Positions 29,232 to 39,625 of a stretch of 64,000 nucleotides of DNA are shown piece by piece (the stretch's first letter is position 1; the number at the start of each line of letters is the position of its first letter). Source of the stretch: an uncultured Planctomycetaceae bacterium. Its GTDB lineage: Bacteria > Planctomycetota > Planctomycetia > Planctomycetales > Planctomycetaceae. Both the position numbers and the translations under genes were made by a program. Below the pieces are notes generated by a model that saw nothing but the letters and a program-made list of their open reading frames with translations, was not told where the DNA came from and did not search any database. Location: assembly GCA_913031625.1 (NCBI GenBank), contig CAJWGB010000003.1, positions 1-64,000 on the forward strand. Reading direction: 5' to 3'.

Positions 29232-30491
29232 CTACATGTCGACGGGAGGATGCGATGTCAATTTCGGCTTTGGCGCCCAGGGGTAGTCGACAGCCGTGTA
29301 GTTAATTTCCAGCTCAGGGGTCCTGAGTTCACGATACCCTTTGATTCGTGATGTCAGCGCGCGGTCAAGAATTCCGCTGCTCAGCAGAGTGCGTTCCACT
29401 GGATACGATGGTTCTCCGGTATGCACCATTCGTTCAATGCCCTTTAACAGCCACGCGAAGTGCGGGTATCGGGGTTCCGTCCGTTCGTCGAATCGGGTGG
29501 CAATGATCTCTTTGTTCTCTCTAAGTTTCAGGGCAATTGAAGTGCCTCGCGAGAATCCCGGCAACATTACAACCGCGCCAGTCAGCCCATCGGTGTAATG
29601 AAAGAGGAACAGAGTGACGTTCTTCTGCTTACGAACGTCTCCATCGCTATGCGGCACGGCGGCCAGTGCAGCATCGAAGGCTTCCTGAGAAACAATGCCC
29701 TCGTCCATTGCCTTCCAGACGGCGGCTCCTTCAAGACAGCGGACGCGCGCCACACCATGCTCGGCGTTCTTTCGTCGTTCAGCGTGCCACTGAAAGAAGT
29801 CAAGGGCGTGGCTTCCGTAGATGTCGAGACCTGAGTAACCGACGCCAACTGCGGCTTCGATTTCACAGCCCATCGGAATTTCAATCTGTGGCTTCCGATA
29901 GCCCACGGTCATAGACGTGCCGGCCATAAAGGGCACCTTGAGTTCACGTGCTCGATCGTACATCCATTTGGCATCTTTCCAGACCGGCCCCAGGTGCTTG
30001 TCATTAAACACGGGGACAACGCGTCCATACTTTTCGAAGGCGTCGGTGATTCCTTTGAAGAATCGACGACGAGGATGCAGGACCTGGCCTTTTTCATTCC
30101 TTGGGTAGGTGCCGTGTTCACCGATACTGATAACGCCATCAACGGGGACCGAGTTGCCCCCAACGGTGACTGCTCCTTCGATGGTGTCAAAGATCGGGAC
30201 GTCATACTTTTTCGCCATAGCCCGTGCCATGTCGCGATCGGTGAATTGATCGACATACATTGACGACAGGGTAAGCAGAGGACGAGGCCCTCCCTTTTGT
30301 TCCCAGCCTTCGAGGATCTTTCCAATCAGCACGTCTGCGTGGAGGCCGCGCTCATAGGCTGTCACCACAGCGGCCACGGGGCGAGGTGGAGGAGGAGCCG
30401 CAATGGACGACGCTCCACATGTTGCGGCAACGGCTCCGGCCGCGACGGTCGACATCCAATGACGTCGATCATGGTTTCCGTGGTCGGTCAT
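29232..30491 (-). CDS. Tat-exported conserved hypothetical protein
   Basis: 419 aa; N-terminal RRHWMSTVAAGAVAATCGAS Tat-like signal. Confidence 0.65.
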   Translation of the reverse strand: MTDHGNHDRRHWMSTVAAGAVAATCGASSIAAPPPPRPVAAVVTAYERGLHADVLIGKILEGWEQKGGPRPLLTLSSMYVDQFTDRDMARAMAKKYDVPIFDTIEGAVTVGGNSVPVDGVISIGEHGTYPRNEKGQVLHPRRRFFKGITDAFEKYGRVVPVFNDKHLGPVWKDAKWMYDRARELKVPFMAGTSMTVGYRKPQIEIPMGCEIEAAVGVGYSGLDIYGSHALDFFQWHAERRKNAEHGVARVRCLEGAAVWKAMDEGIVSQEAFDAALAAVPHSDGDVRKQKNVTLFLFHYTDGLTGAVVMLPGFSRGTSIALKLRENKEIIATRFDERTEPRYPHFAWLLKGIERMVHTGEPSYPVERTLLSSGILDRALTSRIKGYRELRTPELEINYTAVDYPWAPKPKLTSHPPVDM

Positions 30492-30588
30492 CGAACTGCT
30501 CCTGCATTATCGGAGAGAAACTGCAAACGATTGCCCTGAACAATTATTGCAGCGTTCGAGCGGCGAAGACGCAACCTCAGGCTGTGAT

Positions 30589-31530
30589 TCAGAAGCCGGG
30601 GTCTGTTTTTTGCAACCCCTCTCGGATCTCGCCGACAGCTTCACGCACAATCCCGCGCAGGTAATCAATGTTCTTGAGCGTCTGCTCCATCTCTTCCATT
30701 GCGATCGGTGCTTCATTCCGCTGATCGTGCTGCTTGGCAGCAAGGTCGATAATATGCAGCTGACGCTGCAGGTCCGTCCCGATGAGCTCGACGATCGGAC
30801 GAGTCGCTCGCCGGATTCTTTTGCCGAGCACATGGAGTGACTCTCGTTCTTCATTTCGTGTGACAGCATCCAGCTGCCGCGGGGCCGTTCGGATGTTTCG
30901 TCTCTGCAGTTCCTCCTCATCCACAAGACGCCCCAATGGGGATGCATCCACTTCGATACCGTCCTTTGCCTGTTTGGCCTTTTCAAGAATGACAGGAAGC
31001 TTTTTGGAAGCCGGACATTTGTCAACGCCATCCTGTAGCAGTCTCACCGCCTGAGTCAGGTTGTTCATCTCAATGTACAGATTGCCGAGATTGACGTAGG
31101 CATCTGCCATCTCCGGCTCGAGGCGGATGGCTTCGCGGTACGCCGAAATTGCCATTGAGTTCATCTTCAAAGCTCGTTGAGCAATTCCCATGTTGTAGTA
31201 AGCGGACGAACACTTCTTGTCGCGTTTGATAGCGTTTCGCAGGACTTTGGTGGCCCCCTGATAGTCCTTGAGGACATTCAATACTGCTCCCAGATTGACA
31301 TAGGGAGTTGCGTTGCGCGGGTCCATGCGGGTGAGGTGTTCGAATGCATCTCGCGATTCTTCAAACCGTTTCAGCATGAACAGGGTCATTCCCAGCAGAT
31401 CCTGCGCTTCTCGGGAGTCCTGGTCGGCGGCAATGATCTCCTGAATCACTGCCAGGGCATCTTCAGCCTGCCGCTCCTGAAGAAGGCGGCGGGCAACAGC
31501 GAGGGGGGAAGCTGCGTTTGCGTCGGTCAT
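30589..31530 (-). CDS. Tetratricopeptide repeat protein
   Basis: 313 aa; repeated ...NATPYVNLGAVLNVLKDYQGA..., SSAYYNMGIAQRALKMNSMAISAYREAIRLEPEMADAYVNLGNLY. Confidence 0.85.
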   Translation of the reverse strand: MTDANAASPLAVARRLLQERQAEDALAVIQEIIAADQDSREAQDLLGMTLFMLKRFEESRDAFEHLTRMDPRNATPYVNLGAVLNVLKDYQGATKVLRNAIKRDKKCSSAYYNMGIAQRALKMNSMAISAYREAIRLEPEMADAYVNLGNLYIEMNNLTQAVRLLQDGVDKCPASKKLPVILEKAKQAKDGIEVDASPLGRLVDEEELQRRNIRTAPRQLDAVTRNEERESLHVLGKRIRRATRPIVELIGTDLQRQLHIIDLAAKQHDQRNEAPIAMEEMEQTLKNIDYLRGIVREAVGEIREGLQKTDPGF

Positions 31531-31907
31531 CTGTACTGCTCCCTGTCAGGAGAGGCTAACAGTCAGAAAGAATGGTCTTTTCTATTTGGCGTCTTCTGCT
31601 GTTTGCTCGACTGACATGCATGGATTGCCGGTTGATAAAGGTGGGATGTGATCAACCGAGGTGTGAAGAAGGCATCCGTGGCTGGAACTTTAGTCGTCCG
31701 CATCAATGAACTGGAATGGTTTGTCACATTTGCAACAACACAGGACAAAGCTGCCCAGTTTGACATTGTAGGAACACAGGTAAAGTTTGAGCGCTCTTCA
31801 CGTCCCGTTCAAGAGGGATTTTTGACACAGCCGAAACTCACGGTGTTCGTTCTCTCTGCGAACACCACCTCTTCTCTCTGAACCGCTGAAGAAGGCGCAG
31901 GTTCTGC

Positions 31908-33302
31908 ATGTTCTTAAATCAGCAAAGATGCCGACCTCTGCTGCTGCTCGCAGTCACAGTGTGGACCGCAGCCATCTGTGCTCCTGCTGTGGAAGCCACA
32001 GACAAAGACCCACGCATCACTCCACTGGTTCGTGCTGTCCGGCACTGTCAGGAATGTGTGGTCAACATTCACACAGAAAAGACGGGGCGCGGTGAAGCGG
32101 AGTCACGGTTCTTTTCCCCGAAGAGTCGCAAAGTAACCGGGATGGGAACAGGCATCGTTGTGGATGAGCGTGGCTACATCGTCACGAACTATCACGTGAT
32201 TCAGGATGTCGATCAGATCACCGTGACCCTGAAGGGCGGCGAAGTGCTCGATGCGCGGCCTGTCTCGTTCGATCGACGTCAGGATATGGCCATCATTCAG
32301 GTCAATTCGTCCAGCCCGCTGAAGGTCATGGAGATGGGTATCTCATCAGACGTCTTGCTTGCGGAGCAGGTCTTTGCAGTCGGAAACGCGTTCGGGTACG
32401 AACACACTGTGACCGCTGGCATCGTGAGTGCTCTTGGTCGAGACGTCGAAGTGGATGAAACTCAGGCTTACGAGAATTTGATTCAGACTGACGCAAGTAT
32501 CAATCCGGGGAACAGTGGTGGCCCACTATTGAACGTTCTCGGTGAAGTCATTGGCATCAACGTTGCGATTCGGGCGGGAGCTCAGAGAATCGGCTTTGCG
32601 ATTCCAATTGATGATGCTCGACGAACCATTGCTCGTCTGTTGAACACTGAACGTCTTAACGGGGTTTCTCACGGAGTGTTTTCATCGGACATCCGTGAAG
32701 GCAACAACAAGCGACTGAAGGTCGACACCGTCGCCGTCGGAAGTGCTGCTGATCGCTGTGGACTGCAAAAGGGTGATTTGATCACGAGTGTTCGTGGTAT
32801 CGAGATTCATGACGGAGCAGACCTCGAACGCAGCCTGCTGGACATGCCAGTTGGAACAGTCCTCGACGTGGATGTCATGAGAGACGGTAAGGCTGTCGCG
32901 TTGAAAATGAACGTGGGCGTTGGCAAGTCGGCGGCTGCTCCACGCAACCCGGTCCGAACTGTCTCTGTCGATACAGGGGACCTGTCTGAGGTCCGCCAGC
33001 GTGTCCTCACTTTGCTCGGAATGCACCTTGAGAACCTGCCGACTGATGATTTGCGTCTGCTGCAAAAGACCCACAATGGTGGGCTTCGCGTCGCGTCTGT
33101 TCACAAAGGAAGTCGAGCGGAACGATATGGCGTTCGCAAGGGCGATATCCTGCTTGGGCTGGATGGATTTGAAACGCTCGACGATCGAAACCTGAAGTTC
33201 ATTCTGCAGGATTCCCGGGTGCAACGTCTGGAAAAATTGTCCTTCCAGATCCATCGCGAAGGTCGCGGTGCACTTGTTGGACACATGGACCTGCGTCGCT
33301 GA
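31908..33302 (+). CDS. HtrA/Deg-type trypsin-like serine protease with PDZ domains
   Basis: 464 aa; IVTNYHVI (His), DMAIIQV (Asp), INPGNSGGPLLN (Ser); two PDZ-like segments. Confidence 0.93.
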   Translation: MFLNQQRCRPLLLLAVTVWTAAICAPAVEATDKDPRITPLVRAVRHCQECVVNIHTEKTGRGEAESRFFSPKSRKVTGMGTGIVVDERGYIVTNYHVIQDVDQITVTLKGGEVLDARPVSFDRRQDMAIIQVNSSSPLKVMEMGISSDVLLAEQVFAVGNAFGYEHTVTAGIVSALGRDVEVDETQAYENLIQTDASINPGNSGGPLLNVLGEVIGINVAIRAGAQRIGFAIPIDDARRTIARLLNTERLNGVSHGVFSSDIREGNNKRLKVDTVAVGSAADRCGLQKGDLITSVRGIEIHDGADLERSLLDMPVGTVLDVDVMRDGKAVALKMNVGVGKSAAAPRNPVRTVSVDTGDLSEVRQRVLTLLGMHLENLPTDDLRLLQKTHNGGLRVASVHKGSRAERYGVRKGDILLGLDGFETLDDRNLKFILQDSRVQRLEKLSFQIHREGRGALVGHMDLRR

Positions 33303-33310
33303 GCACGTCC

Positions 33311-34204
33311 ATGAGCGAGTGGACCGAACAGCTCACAGAATTCATTCGCTCAGCCTGCCGACTGGAAGTACTGGCGAGCAAGCCAGGGAATGTGTGCCCT
33401 GCGTACAGCTTCGCTGACGCAACGGTCGACGACTTTCTGGTCTCGGCTGACGCCGTTGCCCCTGTCCTCGCGCAGTCTGCTGAATTGGGAGTGGGTGCCG
33501 CTATTCTGCGCGCCGTCGAACTCACAGTGGAGAAGGTTGGGCACAACACAAACCTCGGGATCATCCTGCTGCTTGCTCCGCTGGCCGCTGTGCCACGCAG
33601 GGAGTGTCTTTCGGCCGGCATTCGCTCTGTGCTGAATAGCCTGACGGTTGACGATGCTGTCCAGACCTATCGAGCAATTGCTGCTGCGGCACCAGGGGGG
33701 CTGGGAACGGCAGACGCACAGGACGTTGGGCAGAGTCCCGATCAGAATCTTCGCGACTGCATGCGACTGGCAGCGGAACGAGATCTCATTGCAGCGCAGT
33801 ACTCCAATGGGTTTCGTGATGTGCTGGAACACGGTGCATGGAGTCTGTTCCACACCCGGTCATGGGAAGATTGCGCTGACAAACGGTTGGCGTGGCTGGC
33901 CGTCAACATGCTGGCCACGCGCGGAGACTCATTGATCGCACGCAAGTGTGGCGAACAGATAAGTCTGGATGTTCAATGCCGTGCTCATGGCGTGTTGCAG
34001 TCAGGCTGGCCTCAGAGTGCGAGTGGAGAGTCTCGGTACGCCGAATTCGACACGTTTTTGCGAGACACTCATCACCGCAGGAATCCCGGAACCACCGCTG
34101 ATATGATTGCTGCCGTTCTGTTTGCTGTTCTGCGCTCCGGTGTCTGCCGGTGCGACAATGATCAGCTTGTGTTTGTGGAAGGTGCGAATGTCCAGTCACT
34201 TTGA
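33311..34204 (+). CDS. Triphosphoribosyl-dephospho-CoA synthase (CitG/MdcB) family protein
   Basis: 297 aa; ACRLEVLASKPGNVCPAYSFADATVDDF and VGHNTNLGIILLLAPLAAV are CitG-family hallmarks. Confidence 0.88.
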   Translation: MSEWTEQLTEFIRSACRLEVLASKPGNVCPAYSFADATVDDFLVSADAVAPVLAQSAELGVGAAILRAVELTVEKVGHNTNLGIILLLAPLAAVPRRECLSAGIRSVLNSLTVDDAVQTYRAIAAAAPGGLGTADAQDVGQSPDQNLRDCMRLAAERDLIAAQYSNGFRDVLEHGAWSLFHTRSWEDCADKRLAWLAVNMLATRGDSLIARKCGEQISLDVQCRAHGVLQSGWPQSASGESRYAEFDTFLRDTHHRRNPGTTADMIAAVLFAVLRSGVCRCDNDQLVFVEGANVQSL

Positions 34205-34685
34205 AGCGCGCGTGACCAAAGACTCCCTTGTCTTTAGTGCGGCTCATTTCATCACCTTCAATGGCAACATCTGCGAACGACTGCACGGCCACAACTGGCG
34301 GCTGGATGTTTCCATTTCCGGTCAGCTTGATGAAAACGGCTACGTCTTTGACTTTATCGCGCTGCGGGATGCGTGTGGCAGGGTCGTGGAAGAGCTCGAT
34401 CATCGTGTTCTGCTTCCCGAGCATCATCCGTTGATCAAGGTTCAGCAGATCAGTGATGGCAAAGAAGTTCAGGCGACCTTTGAAGAGCGGCGCTGGATTT
34501 TTCCCGTGGAAGACTGCGCCATTCTGCCCATTGCCAATACAACTGCGGAACTCATTGCCGGCTGGACGGGGCAGCGACTGGTCCGCGAACTTGAACTGCC
34601 GGCTGTCTCCACTCTGGACCGTCTAGACGTGCGGGTCGAGGAGAATTTTGGTCAGTGGGCAACCGCCAGTGTCTCACTTCGTTGA
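34188..34685 (+). CDS. 6-pyruvoyl-tetrahydropterin synthase / 6-carboxytetrahydropterin synthase family protein
   Basis: FSAAHFITFNGNICERLHGHNWRLDVSISG (CxxxHGH). ATG at 34188 overlaps the end of the CitG-like gene by 17 nt. Confidence 0.9.
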   Translation: MSSHFEARVTKDSLVFSAAHFITFNGNICERLHGHNWRLDVSISGQLDENGYVFDFIALRDACGRVVEELDHRVLLPEHHPLIKVQQISDGKEVQATFEERRWIFPVEDCAILPIANTTAELIAGWTGQRLVRELELPAVSTLDRLDVRVEENFGQWATASVSLR

Positions 34686-34844
34686 TCGACAGCATCTGCA
34701 TTCGGTACTGCAGACGCTGTGGAATAACCGATCAATCGGTGTGGCGAATTCCCGGTCCTCAAAAGGGAGCCAGGTTCTGTGAGCCAGGTTCGACTGATCA
34801 TGGCTGTACTGTCAGGTTGAAACCTGACCTACGCGCAGCCAAAA

Positions 34845-34871
34845 ACAGGCCAGGCGAAAAGCCTGGCCTGT
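34845..34871. terminator. Strong hairpin between convergent genes
   Basis: ACAGGCCAGGC-GAAAA-GCCTGGCCTGT, perfect 11-bp stem; preceded on the + strand by a second 7-bp hairpin TCAGGTT-GA-AACCTGA. Confidence 0.8.
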
Positions 34872-34925
34872 CTCAACACTTCCCGGAGTCACCCAGAGGA
34901 AGTGTCGGAGACGGTGCAAGCGGTG

Positions 34926-35357
34926 TTACTTTGACGCCGTTCGTCGAGTGCGACTGCTGGACCGACGAGAGCTTGTCTTTGAATCCTCCTTTTCCTCCTC
35001 GTCGCTGGCTTTGGTCGCTTTTGTCCGGCTGCTCCTGAGCTTTGCCAGGGCTGATTTCTGAGAGCTGGTCAGAACATCATCCAGTTCGTCATCCATCTCT
35101 GCCTGCAGTCGTTCAATCTGAGCCTTCAGCTCCGCGATCTGCACTCCGTAGTCTTCACGAATGTCATACACGTCTGCTCGCTGATCTTCGTCCAGTTCCA
35201 GCTTGCCCCAGTATGGTGGCAGGCGGCGATAACGAGCACTTTCAGATTTCTGTTCTGATACAGCTTTGCCGGATGATTTGGATTTCGTCTGAGCAGTTGC
35301 TGAAACAGAACCGGCGGTGATTACGAGAGCCAGCATGGGGATGATGAAGCGATGCAT
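34926..35357 (-). CDS. Small secreted coiled-coil-like protein with basic Ser/Arg C-terminal tail
   Basis: 143 aa; signal peptide; DEDQRADVYDIREDYGVQIAELKAQIERLQAEMDDEL; tail SSRRSSSRTRRTASK. Confidence 0.7.
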   Translation of the reverse strand: MHRFIIPMLALVITAGSVSATAQTKSKSSGKAVSEQKSESARYRRLPPYWGKLELDEDQRADVYDIREDYGVQIAELKAQIERLQAEMDDELDDVLTSSQKSALAKLRSSRTKATKASDEEEKEDSKTSSRRSSSRTRRTASK

Positions 35358-35627
35358 GTTTGAGTCTCCGAATAGGTGTTTGGTTTTTGTCAGCGATTCT
35401 GTTGATCACTGCTCACATCAAACAGCACGCAATTGGTGACTTAACCCCGCCACGAAATCTCAGAGTTTTTCCGGCCGTGCCGGGGCGCCCCAACTTCATG
35501 AAGCACTTCCTCTTAATGTTTTAACGAGCTGCGCGTGCCATCGCAGGCCAGCCATCACAGTCACAGCTGCAGTAAGTAGCTGCGCTCGCCTGAGCGTGGG
35601 GGCTCTGCTTTCTATCCACCATCGCAA

Positions 35628-38582
35628 CTATTGCTGCTTCAGAAACTCAAGCAGGTCTGTCATCTGAGAAACACTGACTTCCTTCTCAATTCCGACGGGC
35701 ATCAGTGACTTACCGGTTCCCTGCATCTCTTCAATTTCTGCACGCGGAACGGTCGTCTCTTTGCCTTCCGGCTGCCGCAATACGATCTGCTCCGGAGTTT
35801 CGCTGACCAGCAATCCATTGAGCGTCCGGCCTGATGTCGTCAAGACGACGTATTCGCTAAACTGGGCATCCACGCGCCGATTGGGATCGAGAATGTCATA
35901 CAGCAGTGCATCTCTGGAACGTGCGCGAGTGTCACTAATGTCGGGACCTACTACATGGCCGACTCCCTTGATCCGATGACACTTGCTGCAGTTCTTCTGG
36001 AAAACCTGAGCGCCTCGCTCTGCGGATCCCTGAGTTGTGATCGCAGGCCGATACTCTTTTGCAATGGCAGTGCGGTCGGCAGACACAACTCCACCGAAAA
36101 TCCGAATGGCTGTTTCCTTAATGGATGCATCCCTGTTCTGCAGCAGTCGCAGACGAATGTCCAATGGCACAGCTCCGGATGGAATTTCCTCGGCCTCAAT
36201 CCTGCTCAGCAGAGCCTTTGTTGTGGAAGCACGTGTCACCCACAGACTAATGGCGTCTGACCGAACGCCGGCGGCAAGGCCCTTCCACTGATCAAGAATT
36301 GCAGTGGCGGCAGGTTCGCCTCCTCGGGTCCGCACGATCTGCATGAGGGCAGCCTGAAGTTCTGCTGGCTCCTGTGGGACAAACAATTGAGGGGCGTATT
36401 CAGAAATCTGTGTCGAACTGGCAGCGGCCAGCAGCTGAACTCCAGCGAGCCTGTCCTGAAGCGAGCGACTTCGGTCGGTGCGAGCAGCAGAGAGGTCGGT
36501 GACGAATATCGAGAGTTCGGCCAGCCAGTCATTTTCTGTCGCATAGTGTGCAAGGAATGCAGGAATTGACTTTGCCGGGGCGTTGGCATTCCCGGCAATG
36601 CCGTGCCCCAGACCGGTCAGCACTGCAACACGGAGTGGAGTGTCCGCCAGGGCATGAGCTGTCGCGGCAACGGATAGCAGTTCCTTTTCTGTTCCGGATG
36701 CTGCGGCGCGTCGAGCAAGCTCGCTGAGTAGTTTTGCCGCAGCTGGGGAAGAATCCAGCTCGGCATGAGACATCTCCGCCAGCAACCCGGCGGGGTCTCT
36801 TGACAGCAGAAACAGATCATTGAACCAGTCGACTCCCGTGCTGCGTTTCACAAACAGCTGCTGAAGTTGTCCCTGCTGCGCTTCGTTCAACTCCCGATCG
36901 GAAGTCATCCAGTGCAGTGCTGCTGTGTACCTCAGCTCAAGATCAGCCGAATTGAGCCCGGCTTCAATTGCCTGAAACCACGGCTTTCCATTTCCGAATT
37001 CAATGTGTGTCCTTAGCAGGAAGGCCCCCGGAGGCAGTGCTCTTGAATCAGCGTCCGTCCATTCTCCACGTGCCACAAGACATCGGACTGCGAGATCAGT
37101 CGCCTGTTTTAAAGCTGGCCTGCGTTCGAGGATACTGCGCAGCGCACGCTCTGCGTCGGGATCCCTGGAGTGACTCAGCAGCCGGTGGGCAGTCTGGCGG
37201 ACATGGCCGTTGGGATGGGAGAGTGCATGAGTCAGGCTGAAGACCCGTCCGTCCCACTTCCATGGTTTCCGGACAATCTTCTGGGTAATCGGGACGATTC
37301 GCCAGATGCGTCCTCTTTCCTCGCCCGCGCGCCAATCAATACGGGCCGCAATTTCAGGAGGCAGGAATTTCGGATGTTCCACCCACAGTCGATACATATC
37401 TGCGAGGTAGAGTGCTCCGTCCGGCCCCGTTCGCAGACTGGACGGACGGAACCAGGTATCACTCGACGCAAGAAAATCTGCCTTTGGCCGTGCGCGAACG
37501 GCCGTGAGTGCCGGGCTGTTGGGCTGAGGTTTCAGGATGGATCTCGTCACGAGATGTCCAACCGGCTCGCAGGCGAAGACGCTTTTTTGAAACGCAGAGT
37601 TCCACAACTGGCCGCGATACGCAGTGACACCGCAGGCAGACGTGTGTGTGCCCGCATGTGAAAGCCAGTTGCTTTTCATGGCGACCAGCGGGAAGACTTC
37701 GGTGGCTGCTCCTGCCGGCCCGACATTTGTGTGGCGGCGGCTGACCGAGCCCAGGCGCGATGCCAGATGATGAGGAATCATCTCCGTCATGAATGGGTTT
37801 CGATTCGTACAGAAGAACCGCCGTCCTTCGTTGTCGAAGCACTGACCGAACTGCCCGAGCCCAGTCACAGGCTCAAATGCCATGGTGACCGGGTGAAATC
37901 GCATGTCCTGCCGTGGCATTGCCACAGGTTCTTTGGTTTCGAATCCGGGTCGCCGACAGACAATCTTTCCGGGAGCGTAGGTCAGGTAGACCCAGCCATC
38001 GTTTCCCCAGCGTGGGCAGCCGATCTGCATTTGCGGGTGCGCCGGAGTGAACCCCTCAAACCAGACTTCCCGAATGTCCGCCTGATTATCACCGTCAGTG
38101 TCTTTCAGAAACAGGATTTGAGTCTGAGCAGCAGCGAGGATGCCTCCCATCAGTGGCATGAAGCTGTGGCAGAAATTGAGGTCTTTGGCGAAGACGGTGC
38201 GGCGATCCATCACTCCGTCGCCGTTCTCATCTTCCAGCAGGACGATCTGCGAGAGCGGAGCGGCGTCTTTTTTGGGCGTACCGTCTTTGTCCACCGGTCC
38301 GATCGGGTAGTCCGTGTATTCCGCAGCGAACAGGCGGCCCTGGTCATCGAAGTCGATCCAGACGGGGTCTTTCACCAGCGGTTCACTGGCGACCAGCTGG
38401 ATGCGGCTGGTCGGCTCAATCTTAAAGCGGGCCAGTGATTCTGCAGGCGAAAGAGGAGGAGCTGTCTTTTGGTCGATCCAGTGCCGGCCGCCGCGTTCCT
38501 GATTGATTGAGTCGACCAGATTCTCTGGCGGCGGCTGACTGATGGGCAAGGCTGACAGCAGGAGAAGCACAAGGAGTTTCAT
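35628..38582 (-). CDS. PVC-type heme-binding CxxCH protein (membrane-bound dehydrogenase-like propeller + HEAT-like + cytochrome c)
   Basis: VFQKNCSKCHRIKGVGHVVGPDIS; N-terminal RIQLVASEPLVKDPVWIDFDDQGRLFAAEYTDYP. Start MKLLVLLLLSALPIS (38582) within ORF to 38906. Confidence 0.88.
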   Translation of the reverse strand: MKLLVLLLLSALPISQPPPENLVDSINQERGGRHWIDQKTAPPLSPAESLARFKIEPTSRIQLVASEPLVKDPVWIDFDDQGRLFAAEYTDYPIGPVDKDGTPKKDAAPLSQIVLLEDENGDGVMDRRTVFAKDLNFCHSFMPLMGGILAAAQTQILFLKDTDGDNQADIREVWFEGFTPAHPQMQIGCPRWGNDGWVYLTYAPGKIVCRRPGFETKEPVAMPRQDMRFHPVTMAFEPVTGLGQFGQCFDNEGRRFFCTNRNPFMTEMIPHHLASRLGSVSRRHTNVGPAGAATEVFPLVAMKSNWLSHAGTHTSACGVTAYRGQLWNSAFQKSVFACEPVGHLVTRSILKPQPNSPALTAVRARPKADFLASSDTWFRPSSLRTGPDGALYLADMYRLWVEHPKFLPPEIAARIDWRAGEERGRIWRIVPITQKIVRKPWKWDGRVFSLTHALSHPNGHVRQTAHRLLSHSRDPDAERALRSILERRPALKQATDLAVRCLVARGEWTDADSRALPPGAFLLRTHIEFGNGKPWFQAIEAGLNSADLELRYTAALHWMTSDRELNEAQQGQLQQLFVKRSTGVDWFNDLFLLSRDPAGLLAEMSHAELDSSPAAAKLLSELARRAAASGTEKELLSVAATAHALADTPLRVAVLTGLGHGIAGNANAPAKSIPAFLAHYATENDWLAELSIFVTDLSAARTDRSRSLQDRLAGVQLLAAASSTQISEYAPQLFVPQEPAELQAALMQIVRTRGGEPAATAILDQWKGLAAGVRSDAISLWVTRASTTKALLSRIEAEEIPSGAVPLDIRLRLLQNRDASIKETAIRIFGGVVSADRTAIAKEYRPAITTQGSAERGAQVFQKNCSKCHRIKGVGHVVGPDISDTRARSRDALLYDILDPNRRVDAQFSEYVVLTTSGRTLNGLLVSETPEQIVLRQPEGKETTVPRAEIEEMQGTGKSLMPVGIEKEVSVSQMTDLLEFLKQQ

Positions 38583-38904
38583 CGAACCGTCCTGAGCGTA
38601 AGTGTAAGCATCAGAATGCGCTCTGTTGTCTGAGACGCCAGTGGTCAACCGGGGAATCGGTGGGCTGTAGCACAGAGTTCTCAGAGGGCAAAAAGAGGTA
38701 ATTGGAGTATCAGTTTGGCAATTGCCGGAGCGTCCTTCCACCAACCCTGGCGATTGACCGGCCGTCATGCCTGCCAGGCCTGGGATGCCTACCTCCCGAT
38801 TGTGGGAAACACTGGGAGGCCCGGAGCCCCTCTTTGACTGCTCCCAGGGGGCCTGTAGACTCCCGAACACTGAGCAGGCGACCTTCTTTTTTCGCGGCGG
38901 TGAC

Positions 38905-39204
38905 ATGGTCAGCGACCGAACAGAGCGGCGGCGAAACGCGATGCGTTCAATTGCTCAGGCCTATCGGGATGCTCAGGAACTGATGACAGCCTGCATTTTG
39001 CTCGGAGTTTTCATCTGGGGCGGGTTCTGGCTGGATCAGCGGTATGGGTTGAAGCCTCTTCTTACTTTGAGTGGTGTTTTTCTGGGTCTTCTCACTGCCG
39101 GTATCTTTCTCTGGCAGTTCATGAAGCGAATGGAGCGCCGTCGAAAACTGGCAGAGGACAGGCGATCGGATGACCGAAAGCAGCGATCCGAAAGGTGTGA
39201 TTAG
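38905..39204 (+). CDS. AtpZ/AtpI-family ATP synthase accessory membrane protein
   Basis: ~99 aa; two TM segments, AYRDAQELMTACILLGVFIWGGFWLDQRYGLKPLLTLSGVFLGLLTAGIFLW; first gene of the ATP synthase operon. Confidence 0.75.
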   Translation: MVSDRTERRRNAMRSIAQAYRDAQELMTACILLGVFIWGGFWLDQRYGLKPLLTLSGVFLGLLTAGIFLWQFMKRMERRRKLAEDRRSDDRKQRSERCD

Positions 39205-39625
39205 TTCTCTCATTCGGCTCACACTGGTGTTTGGTGTTGCCTGGAGCGTCTGCTTCTGGCCGGCCCGAACCCTGAGACCGGAAGAGGGTGTCTGGTGGAT
39301 GACAGTGGCATGTCTCATCAGTCTGATACCAGGCTGGGGGATTGTGCTGATTGAGTTTCTGCCCTGGTTTCGGGGGAGCCTCAATAAGCTGATCGTTGGT
39401 CAGATGAGTGCGAGATTTCTGTCGGTTCTTGTGGCCTGTGCAGTAATCAAGATTATGAGACCTCAGCTGGGGTTGGTGGACTTTTACCTCTGGCTGCTGA
39501 TTTACTACCTTGTGGCGATGGTTGTTGAAGTGATGTTTCTGCGGCGGAAGCTGCAGGCCATCCAAACGCAGGAATCGAATCCCGACGTTAATCAAACTTC
39601 TCATCAGGACCCGGCACTTCCATGA
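39170..39625 (+). CDS. ATP synthase subunit I-like membrane protein
   Basis: 151 aa four-TM-like protein between the atpZ-like gene and atpB; overlaps both neighbours. Confidence 0.65.
   Translation: MTESSDPKGVISSLIRLTLVFGVAWSVCFWPARTLRPEEGVWWMTVACLISLIPGWGIVLIEFLPWFRGSLNKLIVGQMSARFLSVLVACAVIKIMRPQLGLVDFYLWLLIYYLVAMVVEVMFLRRKLQAIQTQESNPDVNQTSHQDPALP

Noticed and set aside
31648-31881. 77-aa plus-strand ORF upstream of the HtrA gene
   Set aside because: No recognised family, no convincing start context; may be leader/intergenic sequence, not supportable.
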